In this document: one piece after another, positions 13,679-26,606 of the stretch | Position numbering within the stretch: the first letter of the stretch is position 1 | How the letters are laid out: each line of letters starts with the position of its first letter | NCBI GenBank assembly: GCA_949130495.1 | Contig: OX422207.1 | Location: 375,989,868 to 376,053,867 of the forward strand | Source of the DNA: Sambucus nigra | Taxonomy: Eukaryota; Streptophyta; Magnoliopsida; Dipsacales; Adoxaceae | DNA length: 64,000 nucleotides | Direction: 5' to 3' | Program-made: the position numbers and the translations under genes | Notes under the pieces: generated by a model | Told to the model about the DNA's origin: nothing | Databases searched by the model: none | Seen by the model: only the letters and a program-made list of their open reading frames with translations

Positions 13679-14122
13679 GGGTATAGAGACAGTATATATA
13701 TGATATAATTATGAATATATATGTGTGTGAATGGTATATTTATGTGAAGCATACCCCCTCTAGTGCTGTCATGGGAAGTTGCGCGATGTGGGTGAGGCCC
13801 CTGGCTTGCGGAGTAGGGAGCGTATACTCCCCAGGTCATAGCGTCCATTTTATATTGTGTGATTTTTATTAGGGGTGAGATGTGGTGGGTATGTTTCGTT
13901 CTCATTATTGGGGAGGAACTATGACCGCTTCCCATACGTTATGATTTGGTTTTTACCAAGTCAGTGTGAGAGTCCGATCGATGGTACCCAGGATGATATG
14001 TGAGTAATTTCCTGGAAGATGATAGCATTGAGAGACTACATCCATTGAGTTATAGCTCTGAGGGATGGTTATTATACTTATATAGTGTGTGATATATAAG
14101 TATGGATATACTTGATGTGTAT

Positions 14123-14123
14123 A

Positions 14124-14164
<41 letters not shown>
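14123..14164. repeat. (AT)n microsatellite, about 40 bp
   Basis: AT run in the 3' LTR of family C; the 5' LTR has a shorter run at 7415-7440. Confidence 0.93.
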
Positions 14165-14167
<3 letters not shown>

Positions 14168-15386
14168 GGACATAATAAAGAATGGAGTGTGAGATAAATT
14201 TTGAATCATTCGAAACTATAAAATTCAGAATAATATAGGGATATATGTATATAAAGATGAGAATATTATATATGAGGTTAATAACACTAAAATGTGAATA
14301 GTGTAAATAACTTGTGAAAGTAATTCATGATGTAAGGATGAATCATAAGTGAGAGATTATGATGTATAAGCTCAGGTGATAGCTTGGAATATTTTATAAA
14401 GAATGAATAAAGTGATATTATCCTTCCGGTAGATTTACATCCGGATTTATATGTACATGGATCATAGGTTCTAGTGAGAACTATTGATATATACGGGATG
14501 GTATAAAATGTGGTATATACTAAGGGCCTAATGGATTCCGATGATAAACATTGCCATGTAGTAGTGTATCGAGTCGGTTCCTAATTTGGATTTCTCTTCG
14601 CGAGACACCCTACGCACGAACGTAGTGTAATGTTGGGAATGGGGAGAAGTTTAGTCCTTAGTACTCGTATTTATGAGGATCTTTATAAGATGGGTGAAAT
14701 GGATTAGTTAGGCAGGGTAGCTTAACTAAGTTATTTATAAGGTATGCGATAGTTGTGCACTATTAGAAGAGGGGTGAGGGGTATCTCATGAGAGTGAGAT
14801 ACCAATTTAAATATGAGAGATTTTCATATTTTAAAATAATATTTATGACATTTATGCACTTGCACAATATTTTCAAACTCGGGCTCTGACCCATTTCTCC
14901 ATTTTCCCCTCTTTTGCTATTTATGTATATATATTAGGTGTCCAGACACATGGACGCCTGGATGATGATTCCTTCGAGTCAGACGTTTGCTGCAGTAGCT
15001 GTGAATGCAAGCAGGTTTATTATAAACGCTTCTATTCTTGTGATCTATATAGGAAGCTTTATAGTAACACTCGCACCGATTGCCCAATTGTATTCATTTA
15101 TTCTTTTACCTCCTTTTAGTGCAACATTCGATTTGGTTGTATTATGTTAACCGAGTGTTCGGTTATTTTAATCTCATTTCAGTTCATGTATATAAACTAT
15201 TGTTATTGATTTATTTGAATGGTTTGGTTAAAAAGATTAGTTAAGTAAAAATTGATGCCAGCCTAATAGGCTATTAGTAATTAAGTTGGTTTTTCAACAG
15301 TGATGCTGAGAATGAACCATATAAGACTCCTGTTTTAATTTGGTATAGGAGTGATCGCCCGATATTTTATTAGGCGGGGTGTCACA

Positions 15387-18300
15387 AGTACAAAATTGAA
15401 GATGTGGGTATGAAGAAATTCATCGGGGGACATTTTCCAGACTTCAAAATGGTTGATTCCAAGACGTTTATTGTACACGTTCAAGAACTTCGGGTCATTC
15501 TTCGCAACATTATCGCTGAAAGAATGTCGATCAGTGACACGTTCCAAGTGTCGGCGATAATTAAAAAGTTTCCTCCATCTTAGAACTTGTTTAAAAATTA
15601 TCTCAATCACAAACGCAAGGAGATGAACAGAATTGGTAGTGCGACTTCGGATTGAAGAAAACAACCATGAATCTCAAAAGAAAAGTGGTAAGAATATCAT
15701 GGAGTCCAAGGCTCATGTGGTTGAAGGTAATAAATCCAAACATAAGTGTGATGGGTAATGCACATCTAAGCAAAGAAAGAAGTTCAAAGGAAAATGTTAT
15801 AATTACGGCAAACCAAGACACCGCTCAAGCGAGTGTCACAAACTAAAGAACGCTAAAGAGACCATTGCTCCAGAAAATATAACGGAGGGTGAGAACATTT
15901 TCGATGGTATCGCAGACATAAATCTTGTTGTTGTTGTCTCTTAATGAAATCTGGTAGGAAATACCAATGAATGATGGGTGGACACCGGGGCTACACACCA
16001 CATTTGTGCAAACAAATGGATGTTTACTACTTATAAGGCTTTGGAAAATGAGGAGACCCTTTTTATGGGGAACTCTTTAAGTTCTAATGTCGTGGGACAA
16101 GGAAATATCATTCTGAATATGACATCGGGAAATGAGCTTACTCTTAACATTGTGTTGCACGTGTCTGACATCCGTAAAAATCTGATTTTCGGATCACTCT
16201 TAAGCAAGAATGGGTGGTTTAAACTTGTGTTTGTTTCTGATAAGTTTGTGTTGCCCAAAAATGTTGTGTATGTGGGAAAGGGTTACTTGTATGAGGGGCT
16301 CTTCAAAATGAATGTAATGACCTTGATGCCAAAATCATCCCCAATGAATGAAATTTCTATTTCTACTTATATGATTGAGTCATCTGATATTTGACATTTT
16401 AGATTAGGACATGTTAATTTTGATACCTTGCGTACATTAATTAACTTGGAATTTTTGCCAAAATTTAATATTGATAAAAATCATAAATGTGAAATCTGTG
16501 TGGAATAAAAATTAGCAAGATTGCCTTTTCATTCAATTGAAAGGATCACTTAACCTTTAGATTTATTTCACACAGATATTTGTGATTTAAAATTTGTACA
16601 AAATAGAGGTGGAAAAAAGTATTTTATAACTTTTATTGATGATTGCACAAAATATTGATATGTATATTTATTACATAGGAAGGATGATTCTATTGATGTA
16701 TTTAAACGATACAAGAATGAAGTTGAGAATCAATTAAGAAAACAAGATAAAAGCAATTAGATAGAGGTGGTGAATATGAATCTCCTTTTGAGGAATTTTT
16801 TTTGAACATGGAATTATCCATCAAACCACTGCTCCTTATTCTACTCAATCGAATGACATTGCTAAATGGAAAAACCATACATTGAAGGAAATGATGAACT
16901 CTATGTCAATAAGTTCATGATCTCCCAAGAACTTGGGGCGGGGGAGGGGAGGCTTATTACCCTATAATTATATTCTTAACAAAGTCCGATATAAGAAAAC
17001 TCACAAGATGCCTTATGAGTTATGGAAAGTTCGAAGACCTTGCGATAAATATTTACGAGTGTGGGGGTGCTTAGCCAAAGTGATGGTTCCTAAACCTAAA
17101 AAGGCAAAAATAGGAACAAAGACCATTGACTGTATATTCATCAATTATACTATAAGTAGAAGTGCATATCGTTTCTTAGTTTTTAAGTCTGACATTCAGA
17201 ATATTTATGTAAATTCAGTTATTGAATCGAGGGACGCTTCATTTTTTGAAAATGAATTTCCATATAACATGACTTGAGAATATGATCCTTCTTAAAGAAC
17301 AAATCAAGCTACTAAAAATGGTACTCCTCAACCTATTGAATCAACAGAGAATGAACCAAGACATAGTAAAAGGGAAAGGATATCGACTTCCTTCGGTCCA
17401 AATTTTCTAACATATTTGCTAGAAAATGAACCTCAATCGTACAAAGAAGCGTTATCCTCACTCGATGCTTTTACTTGGAAAAAAGCAATTAATAGCGAAA
17501 TTGAATCCATTTTTCCAAATCATACATGGGAACTAGTGGATCTTCCACCAGGTTCGAAATTGTTAGGTTAAAAATGGATCTTCAAAAAGAAATTGAAGGC
17601 CAATGGATCAATTGATAAATATAAATCAAGACTTGTGACTAAAGGCTGCAGGTAAAAGGGCGGGTTGGATCACTTCGACGCATACTCACTGGTAACGAGA
17701 ATTCCGTCCATTCGGATGTTAATAGTAATAAATGCTATTAATGCACTTAAAATACATCACATGGATGTAAAAAATACTTTCTTAAATGGTGAACTAGATA
17801 AGGGAATATATATGGAGAAACTTCAACGGTTCAAGGCTCTTGAACAAGAAGGGAAAGTGTGTAATCTTGTGAAAGCACTTTACGAATTAAAACAAGCACC
17901 TAAGCAATGACATGAAAATTTTGATAATGCAATGTTATCAAATGGTTTCAAAATTAATGAGTGCGATAAATGTGTTTATTTTAAAAGCATTCAAAAGGAA
18001 TATGTCATTGTATGCCTCTATGTTGATGATATGTTAATCATGGGTAGTAACCTAGAAATTGTCAAAACTATAAAGCATATGTTGAGTAATTGATTGACAT
18101 GAAACATTTAGGCATTGGAATGTTATACTAGGAATTAAAATTTCAAAAACATCGGATGTACTTATATTATCCCAATCTCATTACATAGAGAAAGTACTTG
18201 AAAAAATCACGAAGTATGATATTAGTCCTACTAAGATACCAGTAGATGTAAATTTACATCTAGAAACAAATAAAGGTGAAAGAATATCTCAACTAGAATA

Positions 18301-18996
18301 TTCTCGTATCATCGACAGTTTAATGTATATCGTAAATTGTACACAACCGGACAGAGCATACTCTATAAGTAAGCTAAGTTGATTTATGAGTAATCCAGGG
18401 AGAGATCACAGGAAGGCTATATTAAGAGTTTTGGGTTATTTGAAATATACTCAAAACTATGGACTGCACTATTGAAGATATCTGACTGTAATTGAAGGAC
18501 ATTGCGATAGAAATTGGATATCCGATACAAAGGAGTCTAAGTTTACTATTGGGTATGTGTTTACCCTTAGAGGTGCAGACATATCTTGAAAATCCTCAAA
18601 ACAAACGTGCATTGCTAGATTAAAGATGGAATCTGAATTCATTGCACTAGATAAAGCTGGAGAAGAAGCTGAATGGCATTGAAACTTCTTAGAGGATATT
18701 TCAAATTGGTCAAAACCTATGCCCGCAATATGTATACATTGTGATAGTTAATCGACGATTGGAAGGGCAAAAAATCACATGTATAATGGAAAGTCTTGAC
18801 ATATTCATCGTACATGTAATATCGATAGACAACTTCTCTTAAATTAAATTATCTCAATTGATTATGTAAAATCAAAATATAATATAGAGGATCCGCTAAC
18901 AAAAGTTTTAAACCGAGAGACAGTTGAAATATCATCAAGAAGAATGATTCTAAAGCCTATAAATAATAAGAATCAATATAGTGGCAACCCAACGTA
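15387..18996 (+). pseudogene. Ty1-copia gag-pol remnant, second part
   Basis: This continues the copia polyprotein begun at 4824. In order: rest of Gag (KKFIGGHFPDFKMVDSK, 15409 on); protease with DTGATHHIC near 15980; GAG-pre-integrase and zinc region (LGHVNFDTLR to CEIC, about 16406-16500); integrase core with HTDICDLK near 16570 and the C-terminal part 16933-17277; reverse transcriptase with MDVKNTFLNGELD near 17761 and LYVDDMLIMGS near 18018; RNase H with KMESEFIALDKAGEEAEW near 18625; and a closing LKPI segment near 18950. Many stops and frame changes break it. The DTG and YVDD motifs survive, but no intact domain set remains. I do not assign a copia lineage. Confidence 0.85.
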
Positions 18997-19477
18997 GCTT
19001 ACTGGAAATCCCAAGATCTAGATTCAATGGCCAAACCGAACTATATTTTATTCAGTAAGCAATGGGGATATTTAATCCTATCCATTTCAAAGATGACACA
19101 GTGCACATCGGTCATGAAATTAGGATAAGTTTTGCTTTTAATGACATCCATATCTTAATATGTCTAAGGGGGGTATTGCAGGATACTCTTTATGGAAGTC
19201 ACCTACGTGCATAAGAAAGGGGACAGTTCTATGAGAATAATGAAAGGAAAATTCCCTAAAATACTCACGAAACTAAGTGGTGTTCATGGCCAAAACGAAC
19301 ACAAATGTGAGAACCAATTATGTTGAAGAATTATTATGTCAATATTGTTATCTAGGTTTATAAAAATGGTTGACGATTCAAAGACATGAAGTCTACCGAT
19401 TAACCAAGTAAATACGATAGTATATCACTAGGAAAGCTCAAGGACACTATACTACTTCTCCCGACAATGTGGGTGAT
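18997..19477 (+). other. Copia 3' untranslated region and polypurine tract
   Basis: Non-coding stretch between the end of pol and the 3' LTR. It ends with the purine-rich TGTGGGTGAT immediately before TGTTGGAAATGG, the usual arrangement in this copia group. Confidence 0.6.
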
Positions 19478-19830
19478 TGTTGGAAATGGATATTGGACAA
19501 CATGTTTTTTAGCAACTTTGAGCTCAGATTTAGGTGGGACCCACATTGGATTTATTTATCTTAGGTATATTTTAGGTGGGACCCACATTAGCTCAAACTT
19601 AGACTTAGATATATTTATCTTAGGTATATCTTTATGATCCATTAATGAACCTTCATTTTGATAATTATATTAGATCGGATCAAATGTTTTTTAATGTTGA
19701 CATGTCCTCCATGTCCATTTTCTTATTTGGGCATAATGTATTGGGGATTTGGTATCATAGAGTTCTGGTAAAATAATCCTTTAAAGTATCATCCACATAT
19801 ATGCGACATTAATGGTGCAGATGAAAAAAA
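19478..19830 (+). mobile_element. Copia 3' LTR, right boundary unresolved
   Basis: Begins TGTTGGAAATGG directly after the polypurine tract. A phrase containing TAGGTGGGACCCACATT occurs twice, at 19531 and 19573. The right end is an estimate: I could not find a clear terminal CA with a flanking duplication, and the 5' partner is broken. Confidence 0.45.
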
Positions 19831-20239
19831 AAATCTTAGTTCATTTTTACTTGATGACATCGTGGTAATATGATTTATGATATAATACCTTATTTATCCC
19901 ACTCTTAAAACCTTAAGTAGTATATGTCTCTTCTTTCCTTATACTAAATTTGTCTTGCCTTAGGTTTCTTTTAAAATCCAAGACTAGATTCTTCCATATG
20001 TATATCTCCCACATGCATTTCATCATCAATGATATTTAGGATTGGATTTTATCTATCTCTATTAGTTTAGAGCCTTGGATTGGAAACTTGAGTTTCTTAT
20101 TTTTTATCAACTCATGTATCATGTATTGAAATATTAAACAAGTATTCGTTAAATTAGACCAATTACTGTCCCATTTACAATATTTCTTATATTTACACTT
20201 TTCTTTCGAAATGCAGGGTTACATCATCAAATAATCTGA
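19831..20239. other. AT-rich stretch, nothing recognised
   Basis: No coding, RNA or repeat signature seen between the presumed copia LTR and the gypsy gag remnant. Confidence 0.5.
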
Positions 20240-20944
20240 TCATATTGTCTTCTAGGAGATGATCAAATTTTCGTCAATTTTTGAAATATCAAAAAATTAT
20301 TTCCCTATTTGAAAGGCTTCAGTAGTCACATATATTATAATCAACCTTTTTAATTTTCTAGAATCTTCCCCTATAATATGTTCACCATTGACTTTTAGAT
20401 TTGGGTCCGTGTAACATGTTTGAAAAGAAGATTTCATCCTCTTTTATTCTTGCTCAAGTAAATACTCGTAACTACAAATATTTCTAATTAGATTTATCAA
20501 ATCCCTAAATTTAGTTGCATTTGCCTTCTTTAGAAGACTCAATTTCAAGCCATTTTATGGCAGTTTTACAAACATGGTGTATGGTAGGGTAACTTTACAC
20601 TCATTTCTAGCTATTTTGTATCTATGGATAAATTAAGATGTTTTTTCATCATAACTTTGGCTTAATCTAAATAAACCAACCATCGACACTTTAAGTTCAA
20701 TTTATATGAATTGTGGATGAAACAATTCCTCAATCTGATTCCATGATGTGATAAAATTAGTCGGCAAACAAGTGAACCAAGGAAATAATTCATCAATTAT
20801 AGAATTTGGAAATAATATCACCTTCAATAGATCATGATTTCCAGCCATACCACATTGTCTAATGAATCTAACAATGTGTAAATTTACTTCAATCGCTTAT
20901 AAATAAGGAGAAATAAATTTCAATCACTTAGGGAGTTCAATGTT
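20240..20944 (-). pseudogene. Old Ty3-gypsy gag remnant (interrupted by CACTA)
   Basis: Minus-strand translation, read with frame changes, gives the signature of the retrotransposon Gag domain: LPK.LKFISPYL near the CACTA edge, then RFIRQCG, LKVILFPNSI, WFTCLPTNFITSWNQ and LFHPQF. This fits the common plant Gag pattern of a folded domain ending in F-T-W-F-T-LPP-SI-W-L-F-FY. It is a different family from A, B and C in this window. The frame is continued on the far side of the CACTA element (26621-26710). Stops and shifts make it a relic, probably the oldest recognisable insertion here. Confidence 0.65.
20942..20944. repeat. Target-site duplication GTT, left of CACTA
   Basis: GTT here and at 26621-26623 flank the element; a 3-bp duplication is the rule for CACTA transposons. 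Confidence 0.75.
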
Positions 20945-20958
20945 CACTACACCAAAAC
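20945..20958 (+). repeat. Left terminal inverted repeat of CACTA
   Basis: CACTACACCAAAAC, the usual CACTA terminus. Confidence 0.85.
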
Positions 20959-22031
20959 GCGCCTTTAGTATCAGTATTTTACCGGTACAAAAAATATTAG
21001 TAACAAAAAAATTTCTCTAGAAACAAGGCCTGGGGAACAAAATTAGTAACAGATTTTTACCATTACTATTAGTAATGGTATAATTATCTTATTAATTATG
21101 AATTTACCAACAATATTTTATCGTTACAAATTCTGATTTAGTAACAGATTTTTTATTACTATTTTTACCCTAATACGGCCTTTTAATAACACTTTTGTCT
21201 AATTTTGTAACGGTAAAGGTAGGTCAATAATATTAATACATATTTATATATATATTTATATATATATATATATTCAAGATCCAATATCCTAAATTACAAC
21301 AAATTCAGATATTCTTACCACAATATTCAAATCCTAAGAACATATACAAAATAGTCCACATAAACAAGGGCATTATATTCAACATTAATATTTTATATAA
21401 ACCTCCACTCTTTATTTATAACAGAAACTTAAACCAAACAAATAAAACATCCCAATATAATCATCCTGAAGGTTACATTATTTTCATAAATGCATCCAAT
21501 ATAACACCCTAATACAATCATCCGAAATGAAATGTTTTTATATTATTACCAAGAAAATGAAATACAAAAAAGAAGTCCATCAAATCCATCTTTAAATCTT
21601 CATCAATGGAGAATAATCATATTGCTTTGCATCCACAACAAACTCCACCTATGACCATCATCAAATGTTAAAGATGATTGCAATAAGGTGGCATACGGAA
21701 ATTATAACTAAAGTACACCAATGGAGCCTTTTTTTTATGAAGATGCATTTTTTTTATAATAATCCAAATATCATTAAAAAGTACACCAATGGGGCATACT
21801 AACAAAACTAATATTTCATTAAAAATTATAATTAGGCATTTCCTTATCCACCGTTTGGTTAGTGTATGCCTCCACCTGATCACGTACCGAAATATTAATT
21901 AGAATTGGAATTAAAATTAAACAAAACATGAAAACTATAAAGATTATTTAACGAAGCTGCTCATTATGTTTAAGAAAATATACTAGAGATTATGGTGTAG
22001 TGATTATATGGATGTTTCTACAAATCCTAAC

Positions 22032-22197
22032 GTGATGTGCCCTTTCCAAGGCGATGAACTAGAACAGGGTGTGGTTCTTCACAAAATAATAAAGAGATCT
22101 TCTTGCTTGAATGACATTGGAGTTTTGTAAGAACAATCCACTGTTGGGATAATCCTCCAAGCATAACTTGTAGACTAGATTGCTTATTTAGATAAAT
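22032..22197 (-). pseudogene. Captured exon of RluA-type RNA pseudouridine synthase
   Basis: A 166-nt exon-like segment inside the CACTA, bounded on the minus strand by an acceptor (TTATGTTTTCAG) and a donor (GTTAGG). Its open frame ends EEPHPVLVHRLGKGTS, which fits the active-site motif of the RluA/RluD family (HRL-D-x-x-T/S-S-G). Here Gly stands where most members have the catalytic Asp. From memory, one plant subgroup (RNA pseudouridine synthase 5) also has Gly there and a preceding L-T-x-LQ segment like this one, so the captured parent may be of that type. The full protein would need many more exons, none of which I found nearby. It is best read as a transduplicated fragment, not a working gene. 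Confidence 0.65.
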
Positions 22198-24144
22198 CTG
22201 AAAACATAAAATAGAATTCACTAACCCACAATCTCTTAATAGAATATTGGAAAAATAATACAACATATATAGAAAGGTCCTAGTTCTTATGCATCTTCTG
22301 TCATTTCCCTCTTCATAAGTGTAATGTAAGTTAAAATAAAAATAAGTTATGATACACCATGCCAAAATAGAAATTCTAAAAAAATAAGCAAATGATTGGC
22401 AGCAACGAGCTGAGGCTCCATACCTACAAATTTCTGGCAATGTTAAGACTTGGATTGCAGTGCATAATAAACAAAATTTATTTTTATCATTTCATCATAA
22501 AAAATAGATACGAGGAAAGTAATATGTAAATACATATCGAATCGCTAATTTTAAAATATTGGAACGGAGGTATATTATATTTCAGAACGTGCATACCAAT
22601 ATGTCATTCACTAAGGTATTGGAGTTCCCCGGTAACTATGTAAACAACCGCACAAACCACAACTAAAAACTAGTAAAGTTTGATTCATGTGGAACTTAAG
22701 GTGTTAGTTTCAAGGTAAGAGATACACAACATTAACAAGTTATTATATCGGTAAATAATACAATACATGTAGTGAACTTGTGTATTCTGAGCAAAGTTAA
22801 CAAAGTCTCCTTTAAGGGATTCAGCAGAGCTGAATCTCTAATTGCCAAAGGACCCAAATGAGAAGAAGTAACCCTAAGCGTACTAAAATGGTCACCAGAG
22901 TTGACCAACTTCAAATATTCAACCTATAGACATTTAAATAGTCAAGAGTGTGCCAGTTTATTAATATCTCAGACCACTGCCAAAAAAATTCTAAATAGTT
23001 CCAATCGCCTGCTTAAGTTGGAATAACAGAATAGGATTTTGCGCAAAGAAGTTCGAGTTCGTATTTAGTTCTTACACTATTAGTTATGCCACCGACTATT
23101 TTTTAAACGTAAGGATCCAATTATAAATAAATCAAAAGAAGAGTTCAAGCAAACAAAACCCCCAAAATGTAAGAAAATGAAAATACCTAAGGCCTTATAG
23201 AGATGGCTACAAGTGTGTAAAATCTTATGGTGATATTTGATACCAAGTAGGTTGGTTTCATCACTACCCATAACATAGGTAAGAAAACAAAAATATGGGT
23301 TTTTTAAAGTGCAACTTGCACAGAGAAAGCACGGAAACAAAATCAAGAGAATACATGCGAGATCAAGTCTGGGCAGGCTTAAATGTAGGTGTGTCCTTGT
23401 CATTTATGCTGATTAAGTATGTCCAATAATATCTCCAAATAAAATCGTGAGAGAAACCAAATGTGTGCATGTGAGTGAGGAACCAAGCTATATCATAAGT
23501 ATGATCTAACCAAACAGTGGACTTCATTTCAATGTAGATCAACATCCAAATGCAAGGATGGGTCCAATTGATCCATAGAGATAACCATAGCATGAGAGGC
23601 TGACCTATATAGAGGGTATAAAAACCAAACCTGTATGGAGGAAAATTAAGGTAGACAAAAATTTTATCCTTAATCCAGTATTGAATAAAATAAGGTATAG
23701 GGTCAAGATAGCATGTGCAAATTAAAATTGCTAAAATGCTATTGCCATAAGTCAGAAGAAAGAGAGCATTCAAGAAAAAAGGTGGTTTATAGTTATGCCA
23801 CTATTAGGATTTTGTGCAACCATCTCTCTCCACTATTAGTTTATAATCTTGAGAATAGTATTAAGCCATAGTTACATAAGACATGTATCTTAAATGGAAT
23901 TATCTTAGGTATATAGATTAGAAAAGTATTGAATGATGTGGTCTTAAATGGCCTTTGGATTAGAAATCTCGTATCCTCCATTAGTGGTGGTAAAAAAAAA
24001 TATTGACTAAAAATAAAAACTGAACATACAAACAATATGAATTTTTACCTCTTATCCATATAAATTAACACATATAACATACAAATAGTACAAAAATAAA
24101 AAATAAAAATTGAACTGAAGAAAAAAAATAAAAAACAAGTTTAC

Positions 24145-24290
24145 CTCTGCTAGGGGCGGTGCACGGGCGGAGAGACACGGGAGGAATGAGGTCCTATGCT
24201 ACCGAAAATAAGGGCGGTGTGTGGCACGGGTGGACCATCTTAGTAGGGGCTCAGCTGAGGAGGGACAGGGGTTGGGCAGGAGCCTTGACA
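24145..24290 (-). other. GC-rich patch inside CACTA, possible captured exon
   Basis: Base composition is clearly richer in G and C than the surrounding 5 kb. On the minus strand a short open stretch runs through VFLEIHNIREEKLEKLIVKA (about 24350-24280) into a proline- and serine-rich stretch with stops. It may be another captured coding or 5' leader fragment. I do not recognise it. Confidence 0.35.
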
Positions 24291-24789
24291 ATCAACTTCT
24301 CTAGTTTCTCTTCCCTTATATTGTGAATTTCCAAAAAAACCTTTGCATCACATCCAACGCATGAAAAGATATCCAAAAGAAACAACATAATGGGATTAGA
24401 GGTGCTATAATATAAATTATAGAAACCAAATTCAACTGGGAAGAATAATATGAGACTTGGTTTAAGCTATGTTACGGTCAAGAAAGCTGGGCTCAACCAA
24501 AGGTTGATAAGTGACTATCTTGACATATAGTTCAGTTATGTTCAATTATTAAAGCAAACTAATCAAAATATTGATGAAACTGTAATGCATAACATGCGTA
24601 TTTCAAGAATGCTTCATTTTGATGTTTCAAGACTTCTTCATTTCACTATAAGTGGTGGCTCTAGTATTCGGATTGGATCAATAAAATAAATTTTATGGAT
24701 TGTTGAACTAATATTTTTGTTAGATAAACTCAATAGAACTCATATGGACTCATACCACTAAATAAGAAAGAACAAACAAATCAAACTCA

Positions 24790-24942
24790 ATAAAAATCAA
24801 ATGGACAAAGTTTATCAGATATGAGATATGCATATTCAACGAAGTCAGTTTTCGATTTAGGAATAAAATGATCTAGGGACTTCTCATCACCTTTCTTAGC
24901 AAGCATGTGAGCAGTGTTTTTATAATCAACTTCTTCCACAAG
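24790..24942 (-). pseudogene. Captured exon of translation initiation factor eIF3 subunit j
   Basis: The minus strand reads open from an acceptor-like ATCATAAG (AG at 24944-24943). The translation starts LVEEVDYKNTAHMLAKKGD and goes on through FIPKSKTDFVEYAYLIS to KLCPFD. This matches the C-terminal half of plant eIF3j, a regulatory eIF3 subunit that binds near the 40S decoding site; the family has LVEEADYKSTAELF, FIPKSESDFLEYAELIS and K-x-x-P-[FY]-E-K-S at these places. Homology stops at the position of PFEKS, followed by unrelated sequence and a stop, and I see no other eIF3j exon nearby. It is a gene fragment carried by the CACTA in the same orientation as the pseudouridine synthase fragment. 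Confidence 0.8.
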
Positions 24943-25366
24943 CTTATGATAATGAAATAAGTAGTGATACAAAACTTTAAATAGCAGAACTTTGTTGGAA
25001 AATATACATCAAGCTACGGGACTATAAACGACATAACGTAATCTCACATTTCATTGAATTATGATGGTATGAAAGTTGGAAATGATCAATAATTGCAATT
25101 ATAAACCGACGTATATGTAGAATACACATTAAGACCTCTCTAAAGAATAATGAAATTGATTACTGAAAATGTCAAAAGGAATTAAATGTGATGAATTATT
25201 TAGGAAATAACACTACATGGACTCTATATACTGAAATTTAAAGGAGACGTATATTACTCATAAGCTAATGTTATATTGGGAATATTTATTCAACTAATAA
25301 ATTTTGTCCTTAAATTATTTGACAACGAAACCAATATTTACTTGATACTGTGATGGGAAGAGCACT

Positions 25367-25573
25367 TTAAGCAATAAGATTCTTTGAAGCATGCAATGTA
25401 ATCTTTTCAGAACTACTAATTACATACCTGAGTTCAAAAAAAAGGTAAAGGGGAACTATTAAACCAGTATTTTTCCTGATAAACTTCACACGTATGCACA
25501 CACCATTGTGTTCAAGTATATCAGTAACTTCCAGAACCTCTAGAAAATTCCCCAATAATGATGTCAATTTCAT
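25367..25573 (-). other. Exon-like ORF in CACTA, unrecognised
   Basis: A 68-codon open frame on the same strand as the captured fragments (starts MKLTSLLGNFLEVLEVTDIL). A possible donor or acceptor lies near its middle (TTGAACTCAG). I cannot assign it to a family; it could be captured sequence or chance. Confidence 0.25.
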
Positions 25574-26009
25574 GACGTTAATTTGTGTGACAATATAAAT
25601 TTATGCACAACATTTGTATAATTAGTAGTCGACATAATTAACCCTCCTCCATTTGTTTCATTAAGATACTTAGAAGAACAAGAACAATACTACAAATCTC
25701 CTAAATTTTGATACAAAAGACTAATTCAAACCAAAAGACGATATTTAACATATAAATACAATGCATACCAGGGTTAAGAACGAGCTGAATTTCAAATAAA
25801 TTAAAACTTAATTTTAAATGACTAAAACATATTGCGGATTAATTTGTACCCTTTTAGTCAAATGTACAAATCCAAGAAAGGTCTTTGTTATTTTTTTATA
25901 TCAATATAAAGTTATTTTAGATACTAATGACATTAATTGTTGATTATCATAAATATGAAGATCCAGGAGCAAAGATTTTTGGAATAAGTTATGCTAAATG
26001 GAAGGTTTG

Positions 26010-26210
26010 ATGAATCAGAACCTAAATTAATTATTAGTTGAAATAAAAAAAAATCGATAACGATTATGCATCAATAAATTGCAACCCTAAAATAGATTCA
26101 TGAATCAGAGCCTAAATTGATTCATGAATCCATAAATCGTAAACCCAAATGGAAGGTCTGAATCAGAACCAAAATTAATTCATGAATCAAAACCTAAATC
26201 GATTCATAAG
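26010..26210. repeat. Short direct repeats AATCAGAACCTAAATT inside CACTA
   Basis: Four or five imperfect copies of a phrase of the form GAATCAGAACCTAAATTGATTCAT, some separated by GATTCATGAATC, at about 26011, 26100, 26160 and 26186. They lie about 0.4 kb inside the right end, where CACTA subterminal repeats are expected. Confidence 0.75.
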
Positions 26211-26606
26211 CTCAAACAAAAATTATAAAATACCACACTCAGGCCCTAACCCAAAATTTAGACCCTGTGATTCTGAATTGATTAAGAGAAAGAATGAAAG
26301 AGGGGTTACCTTATAAATATTTCATCAAGATGAGGGTGTTGACACCATGAGCTTCATTCGTGTTAGAAAAAACAAAATAAATGGGGATCAGACAAATTGG
26401 GAGGCAAGTATCCCAAATCTCTTTTGTGAGACATCTCGCTTTTATTTTGTGATCTTTGTTATGAAATTGATTTTCATTCAATTAATTTGAAAATTCTAAG
26501 ATAATTAGTAACACATATATTAATTTAGTAAGGGTATATTATTGTCAAAATTATTAATGGTAAGATATTGTTAGTAATCAATAAATTAGTCTATTACTAA
26601 AATCCT

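Larger units (their letters stand above)
11790..15386 (+). mobile_element. 3' LTR of family C (3.6 kb)
   Basis: A 3597-bp LTR, TGTAATACCCCG to GTGTCACA. It is about 110 bp longer than the 5' copy, mainly because of two expanded AT microsatellites. Divergence from the 5' copy is visible in most lines, so the insertion is older than that of family B. Confidence 0.9.
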
